Source: Aquisalimonas lutea
GTDB lineage: Bacteria; Pseudomonadota; Gammaproteobacteria; Nitrococcales; Aquisalimonadaceae
Assembly: GCF_030409225.1 (NCBI RefSeq)
Contig: NZ_JAUFPK010000001.1
Span: 39,230 to 103,229, forward strand
DNA: 64,000 nt
Direction of reading: 5' to 3'
Of the stretch, positions 15,790 through 26,104 are shown in pieces (the first letter of the stretch is position 1; each line of letters starts with the position of its first letter). Both the position numbers and the translations under genes were made by a program. The notes below the pieces were generated by a model. The model saw only the letters and a list, made by a program, of their open reading frames with translations. It did no database searches and was not told where the DNA came from.

Positions 15790-17226
15790 TCACTCCGCCA
15801 ACTTCTTCCGCAACAGCTCGTTGACCTGCTCCGGGTTGGCCTTGCCTTTGGAGGCCTTCATCACCTGGCCCACGAAGAAGCCCAGCAGCTTGTCCTTGCC
15901 CGCCTGGTACTGGGCCACCTGCTCGGGATTGGCGGCAATGACCTCGTCGATCATGGCCTCGATGGCGCCGGTATCGGTGACCTGCTTGAGCCCGTGCTTG
16001 TCGATGACGGTATCCGCATCGCCCTCGCCGTTCCACATGGCCTCGAAGACCTGCTTGGCGATCTTGCCGGAGATGGTCTGGTCGCTGACGCGCCGGAGCA
16101 TGCCGCCCAGCATGGCCGGGGATACCGGGCTCTCCGTGATGTCCAGGCCGGCCTTGTTCAGGGCCCCGGAGAGCTCGCCCATGACCCAGTTGGCGGCCAG
16201 CTTGCCCTCGCCGCCCGCGGCTTCCGCGGTGGCCTCGAAGTAGTCCGCCAGCTCGCGGCTGGCCGTAAGCACGGAGGCGTCATAGGCCGGCAGCGCGTAG
16301 TCGTCCATGAACCGCTGCTTCTTGGCATCGGGCAGCTCCGGCAGCTCGCTGCGGACCTCCTCTACCAGCGCCTCGTCGATCTCCAGCGGCAGCAGGTCCG
16401 GGTCCGGGAAGTAGCGGTAGTCGTTGGCCTCCTCCTTGGTGCGCATGGACCGCGTCTCGCCCTTGACCGCGTCGAACAGGCGGGTCTCCTGCACCACCTT
16501 GCCGCCGGACTCGATGACGTCGATCTGGCGCTCCACCTCGTGGTCCAGCGCCTGCTGGACGAAGCGGAAGGAGTTGACGTTCTTGATCTCCGTGCGGGTG
16601 CCGAACTCGGCCTGCCCGGCGGGGCGCACGGACACGTTGGCGTCGCAGCGGAACGAGCCCTCCTGCATGTTGCCGTCGCAGATGCCGAGGTAGCGCACCA
16701 GGGTGTGAATCTTCTTCATGTAGGCCACGGCTTCCGCCGAGGAGCGGATGTCCGGCTCGGAGACGATCTCCAGCAACGGCGTCCCGGCACGGTTGAGGTC
16801 GATGCCCGTCACGCCCTCGAAGCCCTCGTGCAGGGACTTGCCGGCATCCTCCTCCAGGTGCGCCCGGGTGACGCCGATGCGCTTGGTGCTGCCGTCGTCC
16901 AGCTCGATGGTCACGGCGCCGTCGTGGACCACCGGCAGATCGTACTGGCTGATCTGGTAGCCCTTGGGCAGGTCAGGATAGAAGTAGTTCTTGCGGGCGA
17001 ACTCCGAGCGCGGGGCGATGGTGCAGCCGGTGGCCAGCCCCAGCTTCACCGCCATGGCCACGGCGCCCTTGTTGAGCACGGGCAGCACGCCCGGCAGCCC
17101 CAGGTCCACGGCGCAGGCCTGGGTGTTGGGCTCCGCACCGTAGCTCGTGGACGCGCCGGAGAAGATCTTGCTGCGGGTGGCGAGCTGGGCGTGGATCTCC
17201 AGCCCGATGACCACTTCCCATTCCAT
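15790..17226 (-). CDS. gatB: Asp-tRNA(Asn)/Glu-tRNA(Gln) amidotransferase subunit B
   Basis: GatB is the kinase-like subunit of GatCAB: it binds the mischarged tRNA and phosphorylates the amino-acid side chain before amidation. The 478-aa protein has the start [11 protein letters not shown], the signature [14 protein letters not shown] (about residues 147-160) and a YqeY-like C-terminal domain ending in LLRKKL. It is the third gene of a gatC-gatA-gatB run on the minus strand. The window also has tRNA-Gln(UUG), a possible substrate if the organism lacks GlnRS. Confidence 0.96.
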   Translation of the reverse strand: MEWEVVIGLEIHAQLATRSKIFSGASTSYGAEPNTQACAVDLGLPGVLPVLNKGAVAMAVKLGLATGCTIAPRSEFARKNYFYPDLPKGYQISQYDLPVVHDGAVTIELDDGSTKRIGVTRAHLEEDAGKSLHEGFEGVTGIDLNRAGTPLLEIVSEPDIRSSAEAVAYMKKIHTLVRYLGICDGNMQEGSFRCDANVSVRPAGQAEFGTRTEIKNVNSFRFVQQALDHEVERQIDVIESGGKVVQETRLFDAVKGETRSMRTKEEANDYRYFPDPDLLPLEIDEALVEEVRSELPELPDAKKQRFMDDYALPAYDASVLTASRELADYFEATAEAAGGEGKLAANWVMGELSGALNKAGLDITESPVSPAMLGGMLRRVSDQTISGKIAKQVFEAMWNGEGDADTVIDKHGLKQVTDTGAIEAMIDEVIAANPEQVAQYQAGKDKLLGFFVGQVMKASKGKANPEQVNELLRKKLAE

Positions 17227-17247
17227 CGTTTCGTCCCTCTTGCGCGG

Positions 17248-18708
17248 TTACGCGAACGCCCCGGGGGCGCGGGTGTGCCAGTCGGTGACCTGCTGGTAGC
17301 GGTGGGCGGCATTGAGAAGCCGGCCCTCGTCGAAATAGTTGCCGATGAGCTGCAGGCCCACCGGGCGGCCGCCGGCAAAGCCGGCGGGCAGCGAGATGCC
17401 CGGCAGCCCGGCCAGGTTCACGGCGATGGTGTACAGGTCGGACAGGTACATCTTCACCGGGTCGTCGGCGCGCTCGCCGATGTTGAACGCCGGCGTCGGC
17501 GAGGTGGGCCCGAGAATCAGGTCCACGTCCTCGAAGGCGGCCATGAAGTCGTTCTTGATCAGCCGGCGCATCTGCTGGGCCTTGCGGTAGTAGGCGTCGA
17601 AATAGCCGGCGGACAGGGCGTAGGTGCCCACCATGATGCGGCGCTTGACCTCGGCGCCGAAGCCCTCTCCCCGGGAGCGCTTGTAGAGGTCCTCCAGGTC
17701 CCGGGGCGATTCGCAACGGTAGCCGAAGCGCACTCCGTCGAAGCGCGAGAGGTTGGACGAGCACTCCGCCGGGGCGATGACATAGTACGCCGGCACGGCG
17801 AGCTCGGTATTGGCCAGGCTGATCTCGCGGAACTCCACGCCGAGCTCGCGGTATTCCCCGATGGCGGCATCGATGACCCGGGCGACCTCCGGATCCAGGC
17901 CGTCGCCGAAGTACTCCTTCGGCAGCCCGACCCGCAGCCCCTGGAGGCTGCCGGTGAGCTCCTGGCTGTAGCGGGGCACCGCCCGGTCGACGCTGGTGGA
18001 ATCGCGCTCGTCGAAACCGGCCATGGCCTCCAGCAGCAGCGCGCAGTCCTCGGCGGTGCGGGCCATGGGGCCGCCCTGGTCCAGGCTGGAGGCGAAGGCG
18101 ATCATGCCGTAGCGCGACACCCGGCCGTAGGTCGGCTTCAGGCCGGTGATCCCGCACAGGGCGGCGGGCTGGCGGATGGAGCCGCCGGTGTCGGTACCGG
18201 TGGCCGCCGGCGCCAGGCGCGCAGCCACCGCGGCGGCGGAGCCGCCGGAGGAGCCGCCGGGGACGGCATCCGTATCCCAGGGGTTCTTCACGGGGCCGTA
18301 GTAGCTGGTCTCGTTGGACGAGCCCATGGCGAACTCGTCCATATTGGTCTTGCCCAGGCACACCATGCCCGCCTGCTGGCACCGCTCCACCACGTGGGCG
18401 TCGTAGGGGGCGGTGAAGTTGTCCAGCATGCGCGAGCCGCAGCTGGTGCGCACGTCGCGGGTGCAGAAGATGTCCTTGTGGGCCAGGGGAACCCCGGTGA
18501 GGGGACCGGCGTCGCCGGACCGGCGCCGGTCGTCGGCCGCGCGCGCCGCCTCCAGGGCCCGGTCCCCGGTCACCGTGATGAAGGCGTTGAGATCGGCCCC
18601 GGCACCCTGGATGCGCTCGAGGTAAGCGCGGGTGATCTCCTCGCTGGAGAACGTCCCGGCCGCCAGGCCGGCAGCCAGTTCCGCGACGGTCTTGCTGGTA
18701 TCGGACAC
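17248..18708 (-). CDS. gatA: Asp-tRNA(Asn)/Glu-tRNA(Gln) amidotransferase subunit A
   Basis: Amidase subunit that hydrolyses glutamine and passes ammonia through a channel to GatB. The 486-aa protein has the amidase-signature segment [14 protein letters not shown] and the catalytic [11 protein letters not shown], with the active lysine in PLAHKDIF near residue 77, so the Ser-Ser-Lys triad is intact. The gap to gatB is 21 bp and to gatC 77 bp. Confidence 0.96.
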   Translation of the reverse strand: MSDTSKTVAELAAGLAAGTFSSEEITRAYLERIQGAGADLNAFITVTGDRALEAARAADDRRRSGDAGPLTGVPLAHKDIFCTRDVRTSCGSRMLDNFTAPYDAHVVERCQQAGMVCLGKTNMDEFAMGSSNETSYYGPVKNPWDTDAVPGGSSGGSAAAVAARLAPAATGTDTGGSIRQPAALCGITGLKPTYGRVSRYGMIAFASSLDQGGPMARTAEDCALLLEAMAGFDERDSTSVDRAVPRYSQELTGSLQGLRVGLPKEYFGDGLDPEVARVIDAAIGEYRELGVEFREISLANTELAVPAYYVIAPAECSSNLSRFDGVRFGYRCESPRDLEDLYKRSRGEGFGAEVKRRIMVGTYALSAGYFDAYYRKAQQMRRLIKNDFMAAFEDVDLILGPTSPTPAFNIGERADDPVKMYLSDLYTIAVNLAGLPGISLPAGFAGGRPVGLQLIGNYFDEGRLLNAAHRYQQVTDWHTRAPGAFA

Positions 18709-18785
18709 GATTGCTTCCCCGCTGTGTCAGGAAACGCTGGATGACAAACCCGGATCGGGACCCCGCCGGACGACGGTGCGCGCGA

Positions 18786-19073
18786 TTACTCGATCACCCG
18801 GGGGACCAGGTACAGCCCGGCTTCCACCTGCGGCGCCACGGCCTGGAAGCGCTCGCGCTGGTTCTCCTCGGTGACCGCATCCTCGCGCAGCCGCTGCGGC
18901 ATCTCCAGGGGATGGGCCAGGGGCTCGACGCCGGTGGTATCCGCGGCATTCATGGCGTCCACGAACGACAGGATGGCCGACAGGTTGCTGGCATACTCGG
19001 GCAGATCCGCCTCGTCCACGCGCAACCGGGCCAGATGGGCGATCTCGTTGACCTGCTCGTTGCTGAGCGACAT
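18786..19073 (-). CDS. gatC: Asp-tRNA(Asn)/Glu-tRNA(Gln) amidotransferase subunit C
   Basis: Small subunit (95 aa) that wraps around GatA and GatB and stabilises the complex. It starts [17 protein letters not shown] and has the typical [22 protein letters not shown] segment in the middle. The ATG at 19073 is preceded by GAGGAAGTC, a good ribosome site; a longer open frame to 19151 was rejected on homology. The gene heads the gatCAB operon and diverges from mreB, an arrangement shared with Pseudomonas. Confidence 0.94.
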   Translation of the reverse strand: MSLSNEQVNEIAHLARLRVDEADLPEYASNLSAILSFVDAMNAADTTGVEPLAHPLEMPQRLREDAVTEENQRERFQAVAPQVEAGLYLVPRVIE

Positions 19074-19106
19074 GACTTCCTCGCACCGCTTGCCGGGAAA
19101 ACGGGA

Positions 19107-19136
19107 ATTGTCGGTGAATCGCCCGCGCAGCGCAAA
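19107..19136 (-). promoter_or_regulatory. Candidate gatC promoter
   Basis: The minus strand has TTTGCG (19136-19131) and GACAAT (19112-19107) separated by 18 bp, about 35 bp before the gatC start. It is a weak sigma-70 match found by eye. Confidence 0.3.
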
Positions 19137-19180
19137 CGTGATCCCTGCCACAAACCGCGAAGTTCTCCGCCGTTCGCTGC

Positions 19181-19209
19181 TTGCCGGGGGCCGGGTGCGC
19201 TGATAGATT
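19181..19209 (+). promoter_or_regulatory. Candidate mreB promoter in the 339-bp gatC/mreB gap
   Basis: TTGCCG (19181-19186) and TAGATT (19204-19209) lie 17 bp apart, a fair sigma-70 match. It would give mreB a leader of about 200 nt. The gap 19074-19412 holds no convincing gene; besides the two divergent promoter candidates I see nothing in it. Confidence 0.4.
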
Positions 19210-19211
19210 AG

Positions 19212-20456
<1,245 letters not shown>

Positions 20457-20541
20457 CCTGCGGGAGGCCGGCCCGTGCCCCCTCGGCGACACGCAGGCCG
20501 GTACCGGGAACCTCCGGCTGCCCCGCGCAGTGACCTGATTC

Positions 20542-20557
20542 ACGGAACGTTTTCCGT
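20542..20557 (+). other. Small hairpin in the mreB-mreC gap
   Basis: A perfect 6-bp stem (20542-20547 with 20552-20557, loop CGTT) lies in the 185-bp gap, in a local AT-rich stretch that also holds TTCACG and TACAGT. It could be a weak attenuator or part of an internal promoter; neither can be decided by eye. Confidence 0.3.
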
Positions 20558-20631
20558 TACAGTGGGAGGCTGACGGCTGGTGACCGCGTGCCACCCGATG
20601 GCACGCAGCGCGCAACATCCTGTACACGGAC

Positions 20632-20637
20632 GGGGAG
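20632..20637 (+). promoter_or_regulatory. Ribosome-binding site that sets the mreC ATT start
   Basis: GGGGAG lies 4 nt before the ATT codon at 20642. No ATG, GTG or TTG lies near it in frame downstream before the conserved N-terminus ends, whereas the in-frame GTG at 20588 has no Shine-Dalgarno sequence. Confidence 0.6.
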
Positions 20638-20641
20638 CACC

Positions 20642-21538
20642 ATTAAACCACTATTCGCCCAGGGCCCATCGGCGACGACGCGATTGATCCTGCTGGTTCT
20701 CGTATCAGTCGGGCTGATGACGCTTGACCACCGGGAACAACTGGGCGAGCCGATCCGCACCGCCATCCAGACCGCGGCACAGCCGGTGCACTATGCGGTC
20801 AACCTGCCGTTCGATCTGGCGCAGTTCACCTCCCGGCACCTGGCCAGCCGCGCCGCGCTGATCGAGGAGAACGCGCGCCTGCGCGACCAGCACCTGCTCT
20901 ACCAGGCGCGCCTCCAGCGGCTGGACCAGCTGGAGCGCGAGAACATCCGGCTGCAGGGTCTGCTGGGCTCCGCCTACGAGGTGGAGGAGTCCGTTCTCAT
21001 CGCCGAGCTGATGCGCGTGGACCTGGACCCCTACCGCCACATCATCCGCGTGGACAAGGGCTCGGAGAGCGGTGTCTTCAGCGGCCAGCCGGTCATCGAC
21101 GCCGAGGGGGTCATGGGGCAGGTGGACAGCGTCAGCCGGGGAAGCGCCGTGGTGCGCCTCATCACCGACCCCAGTCACGCGATCCCGGTCCAGGTCAACC
21201 GCAACGGCCTGCGGACCATCGCCTTCGGCAGCGGCAACCTGCGCGAGCTGGACCTGCCCCATCTGCCCAACAATGCCGACATTCGCAACGGCGACCTGCT
21301 GGTGACCTCGGGCCTGGGCGGGCGCTTCCCGCGCGGCTACCCCGTCGCCCGGGTCACCGCCGTGGAGCGCCAGCCCGGGGAGTCGTTCGCGCACGTCACC
21401 GCGCGCCCCCTGGCCCGCCTGGACCGCAGCCGCGAGATGCTGCTGGTCCGGGCCGAGGAGGAGCAGGAATTCGAGGAGCCGGACCTGGAGGAGCTCCAGC
21501 GCATGGAGGAGCTCGCCCGGGAGGATGACAGCCGATGA
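20642..21538 (+). CDS. mreC: rod shape-determining protein MreC (apparent ATT start)
   Basis: Periplasmic scaffold that links MreB to PBP2/RodA and activates elongation. Starting at the ATT (20642) gives 298 aa with N-terminus (M)KPLFAQGPSATTRLI, which aligns residue for residue with E. coli MreC MKPIFSRGPSLQIRLI. The only standard in-frame start upstream is GTG 20588, which would add 18 residues that the family lacks. A membrane segment (about 15-30), a coiled coil (about 60-100, SRAALIEENARLRDQ) and the beta-barrel domain with VTSGLGGRFPRGYPV follow. The last four bases overlap mreD (ATGA). An AUU start is rare and is known from infC, where it serves autoregulation. Confidence 0.9.
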   Translation: MKPLFAQGPSATTRLILLVLVSVGLMTLDHREQLGEPIRTAIQTAAQPVHYAVNLPFDLAQFTSRHLASRAALIEENARLRDQHLLYQARLQRLDQLERENIRLQGLLGSAYEVEESVLIAELMRVDLDPYRHIIRVDKGSESGVFSGQPVIDAEGVMGQVDSVSRGSAVVRLITDPSHAIPVQVNRNGLRTIAFGSGNLRELDLPHLPNNADIRNGDLLVTSGLGGRFPRGYPVARVTAVERQPGESFAHVTARPLARLDRSREMLLVRAEEEQEFEEPDLEELQRMEELAREDDSR

Positions 21539-22023
21539 TACCGGGACTCCAGCGCGGCGGCGGCATCATCTTCGCCAGCGTCATCGCCGCGTACATGCTG
21601 ACCATCATGCCGCTGCCGGACTGGGCGGGCATGGCCCGCCCCGAATGGGCGGCCCTGGTGCTCATCTACTGGTGCATGGCGGTACCGCACCGGGTCGGCG
21701 TGGTCATCGGCTGGCTGGTGGGCCTCGGCCAGGACGCGGTCCAGGCCACGCTGCTGGGCCAGCACGCCCTGGCCTATGCCATCATGGCCTATGTCGTGCT
21801 GCGTCTGCATCAGCGCATCCGCGTGTATCCGCTGCCGCAGCAGGCGCTGATCGTGATGCTGCTGTTGCTGCTGGTCCACGTCATCCAGGCCTGGATCAGC
21901 GGTCTCGCAACCCGGCCGGTTCCCGGGGTGGCGTACTGGCTGCCGCCGCTGGTCGGGACCCTGCTCTGGCCCTGGGTGTTCATTCTCATGCGCGGCGTGC
22001 GCCGCCGCTTCAGCGTTCAATAG
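21535..22023 (+). CDS. mreD: rod shape-determining protein MreD
   Basis: Integral membrane partner of MreC in the elongasome. The 162-aa protein is almost wholly hydrophobic, with about five membrane segments and the family motifs RPEWAALVLIYW and GLGQDAVQATLLGQHAL. It starts within the end of mreC and lies 15 bp before mrdA. Confidence 0.93.
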   Translation: MIPGLQRGGGIIFASVIAAYMLTIMPLPDWAGMARPEWAALVLIYWCMAVPHRVGVVIGWLVGLGQDAVQATLLGQHALAYAIMAYVVLRLHQRIRVYPLPQQALIVMLLLLLVHVIQAWISGLATRPVPGVAYWLPPLVGTLLWPWVFILMRGVRRRFSVQ

Positions 22024-22038
22024 CGACAACGGTCGGGC

Positions 22039-23922
22039 ATGGCCAACGGCAGGAACAGCGACGACAATCAGCTCCGGGACCGCACCGGCGAGAAGCGGCA
22101 GTTCACCCGCCGCACGTTCGTCGCCGGCACCGGCGTGCTCGCGCTCATGGGGCTGCTCGGCGGGCGCATGGGGCAGCTGCAGGTCGCCGGTCACCAGCGC
22201 TACAGCACCCTGTCCCAGGCCAACCGGGTCAAGCTCGTTCCCATCCCGCCCAACCGCGGCCTGATCTACGATCGCAACGGCATCGTCCTGGCGGAGAATC
22301 GCCCCAACTTCCAGCTGCTGGTCACCCCGGAGCAGATCCCGGACATGGAGGCGACGCTGAGCGGTCTCAGGCAGATCCTCGATATCAGCGACGCCGAGGT
22401 GGAGCGCTTCCGCGACCTGGTCGCCCGTTCGCGCTCGTTCGAGGCCCTGCCGCTCAAGGTGCGCCTCACGGACAGGGAGGTGGCCGTGTTCGCCACCAAC
22501 CGGCACCGCTTCCCCGGCGTCGAGGTGGAAGCGCGCCTGAGCCGCCATTATCCCCACGGCTCCCACGCGGCGCACGCCATCGGCTACGTGGGCCGCATCA
22601 ACGAGCAGGAGCTGCAGCGGCTGGACAGCCGCGGCTACGGCGGCAGCAGCCACATCGGCAAGACCGGCTCGGAGCTGCAGTTCGAGGAACGCCTCCACGG
22701 TGAATCTGGGCTGGAACGCGTGGAGACCAATGCCCTCGGCCGCGTCATCCAGCCCCTGGGGCGCCGTGCCCCCGAACCCGGGGACGACGTGGTCATGACC
22801 CTGGACAGCCGCCTGCAACGCGTTGCCGAGGACGCCCTGGGCGACCAGTCCGGGTCCGTGGTGGCCATCGACGTGCGCAACGGCGATATCCTGGCGCTGG
22901 CGAGCACGCCGAGCTTCGACCCGAACCTGTTCGTCAACGGCATCGACCGGGCCACGTATGCCGGCCTGCAGGAGAACCCGGAGCGCCCCCTGTTCAACCG
23001 GGCGGTGCGCGGCCAGTACCCGCCGGGCTCGACCATCAAGCCGTTCCTGGGCCTGGCGGGCCTCGAGCACGGAACGGTCGACCCCGACGACACCTACTAC
23101 TGTCCCGGGTATTTCACCATCGACAATGTCAATCATCGCTGGCGCTGCTGGCGGCGCGTCGGGCACGGGGACATGGACTTCGCGTCGGCCATGGCCCAGT
23201 CCTGCGATGTCTACTACTACAATCTCGGCTACGAGCTGGGCATCGACGCCATGGCGGCGTTCCTGGGACGGTTCGGCTTCGGGCGGAAGCCGGGAACCGG
23301 TATCCCCGGCGAGCGTGACGGCATTCTGCCGTCCCGGGAGTGGAAGCGGAACGCCCGGGGGGAGAGCTGGTATCACGGCGAGACCATCATCACCGCCATC
23401 GGCCAGGGGTACTTCCTCGCCACGCCGCTGCAGCTGGCCCATGCCACGTCCGTCATCGCCAACCGCGGCCTGTCGTTCCCGCCGCGCATCCTGCGCGCCG
23501 TGCGCGAAGCCGCCACGGGAAAGACCGTGGAGGCCGCCGCACCGGAGCCGGAGCGCGTGGTGGAGCTGGACAACCCGGAGCACTGGGACTATCTCGTCGC
23601 CGCCCTGGAGCGTGTCATCCACGGCGAGCGGGGCACCGGGCGCAGTGTCGGTTCCGATCTCGGCTACCGCATGGCGGGCAAGACCGGAACCTCCCAGGTA
23701 TTCAGCCTGGGCCAGGAGGAGGACTACGACGAGGAGAAGCTGCGCCGGGGGCTGCTCGACCACGCGCTGTTCACCGCCTTCGCCCCGGCGAACGACCCGC
23801 GCATCGCGGTCACCGCGGTGGTGGAGCACGGCGGCAGCGGCGGCGGGGTCGCCGCGCCCGTCGCCCGCAAGGTCATGGACGCCTACCTGAACCCGGCCGA
23901 CGGCGGGGGCGATCGTGTCTGA
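22039..23922 (+). CDS. mrdA: penicillin-binding protein 2 (elongation transpeptidase)
   Basis: Class B PBP that cross-links peptidoglycan during side-wall growth with its partner RodA. The 627-aa protein has one N-terminal membrane anchor (about residues 27-45), the pedestal domain with PPNRGLIYDRNG, the catalytic Ser331 in GSTIK (E. coli Ser330), the second motif SCD in QSCDVYYYNL, and KTGT (KTGTSQVF). A C-terminal acidic loop (GQEEDYDEEKLRR) follows KTGTS. The end overlaps rodA by 8 bp, which couples the two partners. Confidence 0.97.
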   Translation: MANGRNSDDNQLRDRTGEKRQFTRRTFVAGTGVLALMGLLGGRMGQLQVAGHQRYSTLSQANRVKLVPIPPNRGLIYDRNGIVLAENRPNFQLLVTPEQIPDMEATLSGLRQILDISDAEVERFRDLVARSRSFEALPLKVRLTDREVAVFATNRHRFPGVEVEARLSRHYPHGSHAAHAIGYVGRINEQELQRLDSRGYGGSSHIGKTGSELQFEERLHGESGLERVETNALGRVIQPLGRRAPEPGDDVVMTLDSRLQRVAEDALGDQSGSVVAIDVRNGDILALASTPSFDPNLFVNGIDRATYAGLQENPERPLFNRAVRGQYPPGSTIKPFLGLAGLEHGTVDPDDTYYCPGYFTIDNVNHRWRCWRRVGHGDMDFASAMAQSCDVYYYNLGYELGIDAMAAFLGRFGFGRKPGTGIPGERDGILPSREWKRNARGESWYHGETIITAIGQGYFLATPLQLAHATSVIANRGLSFPPRILRAVREAATGKTVEAAAPEPERVVELDNPEHWDYLVAALERVIHGERGTGRSVGSDLGYRMAGKTGTSQVFSLGQEEDYDEEKLRRGLLDHALFTAFAPANDPRIAVTAVVEHGGSGGGVAAPVARKVMDAYLNPADGGGDRV

Positions 23923-25042
23923 GCTCGCCGACAACGTAGCCACGCGCCGCACCACGCCGGTCCTCCAGCGCATCCTCCACCTGGACGTGCAGCTGGTCAC
24001 CGCGCTGCTGCTGCTGTCCATTGCCGGTCTCGCCATCCTCTACAGCGCCACGGACCGTTCCATGGAGGCGGTACAGAGCCAGCTCATCCGCATGGCCATC
24101 GCCTTTGCCACCATGGTCGTGGTCGCCCAGATCCCGCCGGACACCCTGCGCCGCTGGACCCCCTGGGTGTACCTCGGCGGGCTGGGCATGCTGGGGCTGG
24201 TCCTGCTGATCGGCACCATCGGCCAGGGCGCGCAACGATGGCTCGATCTGGGAATCGTGCGGTTCCAGCCCTCGGAGCTCATGAAACTGGCGATCCCCAT
24301 GGCCATCGCCTGGTACCTGAGCATGCGGCCGCTTCCCCCCTCGCTGCTTAACGTCCTGGTGGCAACGGTGGCGATCGGCGTGCCCACGGGGTTGATCATC
24401 CTCCAGCCCGACCTGGGCACGGCGCTGCTGGTCGGCGCCTCGGGATTCTTCGTCCTCTTTCTCGCCGGCATGCGCTGGCGGATCATGATCGCCGCCCTGC
24501 TCGCCATCGTGGCGCTGATCCCGGTGTTCTGGCTGTTCGTCATGCGGGATTACCAGAAGCAGCGCGTGCTCACGCTGTTCAACCCCGAGCGTGACCCGCT
24601 GGGGGCGGGCTACCACATCATCCAGTCCACCATCGCCATCGGCTCCGGCGGCGTGTTCGGCAAGGGCTGGCTCAACGGCACGCAGTCGCACCTGGAGTTC
24701 CTGCCCGAGCGCAACACCGATTTCATCTTCGCCGTCTTCGCCGAGGAGTTCGGCCTCATCGGCGTGCTCCACCTGCTGGCGCTGTACCTGTTCATCATCG
24801 GTCGCGGCCTGTACATCGCCGTCAACGCCCAGGACACCTACGGCCGGCTGCTGGCCGGCAGCCTCACCCTGACATTCTTCGTCTACGTGTTCGTCAACGT
24901 GGGCATGGTCTCCGGGCTGATGCCGGTGGTGGGCCTTCCCCTGCCGATGGTCTCCTATGGCGGCACATCCATGGTGACGCTCATGGCGGCCTTCGGTATG
25001 CTCATGTCCATCCGCACCCACCGGAAACTCTGGGCGTCGTAG
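23915..25042 (+). CDS. rodA: peptidoglycan glycosyltransferase RodA
   Basis: SEDS-family glycan-strand polymerase of the elongasome, working with PBP2. The 375-aa protein begins at a GTG inside the end of mrdA, has about ten membrane segments, and carries the extracytoplasmic loop HLEFLPERNTDFIFAVFAEE, whose Asp (NTDF) is the expected catalytic residue, and the C-terminal signature PLPMVSYGGTSM. GTG start and overlap imply coupled translation. Confidence 0.97.
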   Translation: MSELADNVATRRTTPVLQRILHLDVQLVTALLLLSIAGLAILYSATDRSMEAVQSQLIRMAIAFATMVVVAQIPPDTLRRWTPWVYLGGLGMLGLVLLIGTIGQGAQRWLDLGIVRFQPSELMKLAIPMAIAWYLSMRPLPPSLLNVLVATVAIGVPTGLIILQPDLGTALLVGASGFFVLFLAGMRWRIMIAALLAIVALIPVFWLFVMRDYQKQRVLTLFNPERDPLGAGYHIIQSTIAIGSGGVFGKGWLNGTQSHLEFLPERNTDFIFAVFAEEFGLIGVLHLLALYLFIIGRGLYIAVNAQDTYGRLLAGSLTLTFFVYVFVNVGMVSGLMPVVGLPLPMVSYGGTSMVTLMAAFGMLMSIRTHRKLWAS

Positions 25043-25099
25043 GCGGTCCGGATACAGAGCCGGACAGGCCGCACCGGGCTTTGCAGAGAGAAGCAGCAC

Positions 25100-26104
25100 A
25101 TGGACCGATTGTCCGCACGAGTACTTGCCTTCGCGATGCTTCTGCTGATCGCCGCCGGTAGCGCGGCCGCCGGGCCGCTGGACGAGCGTCGCGACGAGCT
25201 GGAGGCATTCTCCCGGGAGATGGCCCGGGAGCACGGCCTGGATCGGGAGGCCCTGCGGACGCTGCTGATGGACGAAGCCCGCCACCAGCCCGGGATCATC
25301 GAGGCCATCACGACCCCCGCGGAAGCCCTGCCCTGGCACCGGTACCGCCGCATCTTCCTCAAGGAGGACCGCATCAACGAAGGCGCGGCCTTTGTCGACG
25401 AGCATGCCGGGCTCCTGCGGCGGGTCGAAGAGGAGTACGGCGTCGACCGCCACATCATCGCGGCCGTTATCGGCATCGAGACCCGTTACGGCCGGCACCG
25501 CGGCGAACACCGGGTGCTCGACGCCCTGGTGACGCTCGCCTTCGACTACCCGCCCCGGGCCGACTTCTTCCGCAGCGAGCTCGAGGCGTTCCTGCTGCTC
25601 GCCCGCGAGGAAGGGCTGGAGACCACGGAGGTCCGGGGTTCCTATGCCGGCGCCATGGGGATTCCCCAGTTCATCGCCAGCAGCTACCGCCACTATGCCG
25701 TGGACGGCAACGGCAACGGACGCCGGAATCTTCTCGACAGCGTCCCCGATGCCGTCGCCAGCGTCGCCAACTACTTTCGCGAGCACGACTGGCGGCGCGG
25801 TGAGCCGGTGGCCGCGCCCGCACGGCTCGCCGACGGCGCCGACCCGGAGCCGTTCCTGGACGACGGCATGCGGCTGAACACCACCGTCGGGGCGCTGCGC
25901 GACGCGGGCATCGAGACGGACGCCGGTTTCCCCGCAGACGCCCGGGCGCTGCTGCTGGAGCTGGACACCGACGACGGCACGGCGTACTGGGTGGGGCTGC
26001 ACAACTTCCGGGTGATCACGCGCTACAACCACAGCCCCCTGTACGCCCTGGCCGCCCTGCAGCTGGCCGGTGCCATCGAGGAATCCGGAGGGCAAAACGA
26101 ATGA
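25100..26104 (+). CDS. mltB: lytic murein transglycosylase B
   Basis: GH103 lytic transglycosylase that cleaves glycan strands to form 1,6-anhydroMurNAc ends. The 334-aa protein has a signal peptide (1 to about 24), the catalytic Glu127 in GIETRYGRHRG and the family segment YAGAMGIPQFIASSYRHYAVDGNGNG. There is no lipobox cysteine at the expected position, so unlike E. coli MltB it looks like a soluble periplasmic form. It overlaps rlpA by 4 bp. Its products feed the AmpD and AmgK-MurU recycling genes in this window. Confidence 0.94.
   Translation: MDRLSARVLAFAMLLLIAAGSAAAGPLDERRDELEAFSREMAREHGLDREALRTLLMDEARHQPGIIEAITTPAEALPWHRYRRIFLKEDRINEGAAFVDEHAGLLRRVEEEYGVDRHIIAAVIGIETRYGRHRGEHRVLDALVTLAFDYPPRADFFRSELEAFLLLAREEGLETTEVRGSYAGAMGIPQFIASSYRHYAVDGNGNGRRNLLDSVPDAVASVANYFREHDWRRGEPVAAPARLADGADPEPFLDDGMRLNTTVGALRDAGIETDAGFPADARALLLELDTDDGTAYWVGLHNFRVITRYNHSPLYALAALQLAGAIEESGGQNE

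Noticed and set aside
15724-18744. Open frame of about 1000 codons antisense to gatB and gatA
   Set aside because: Both genes are certain on the other strand, and the translation is low-complexity without motifs.
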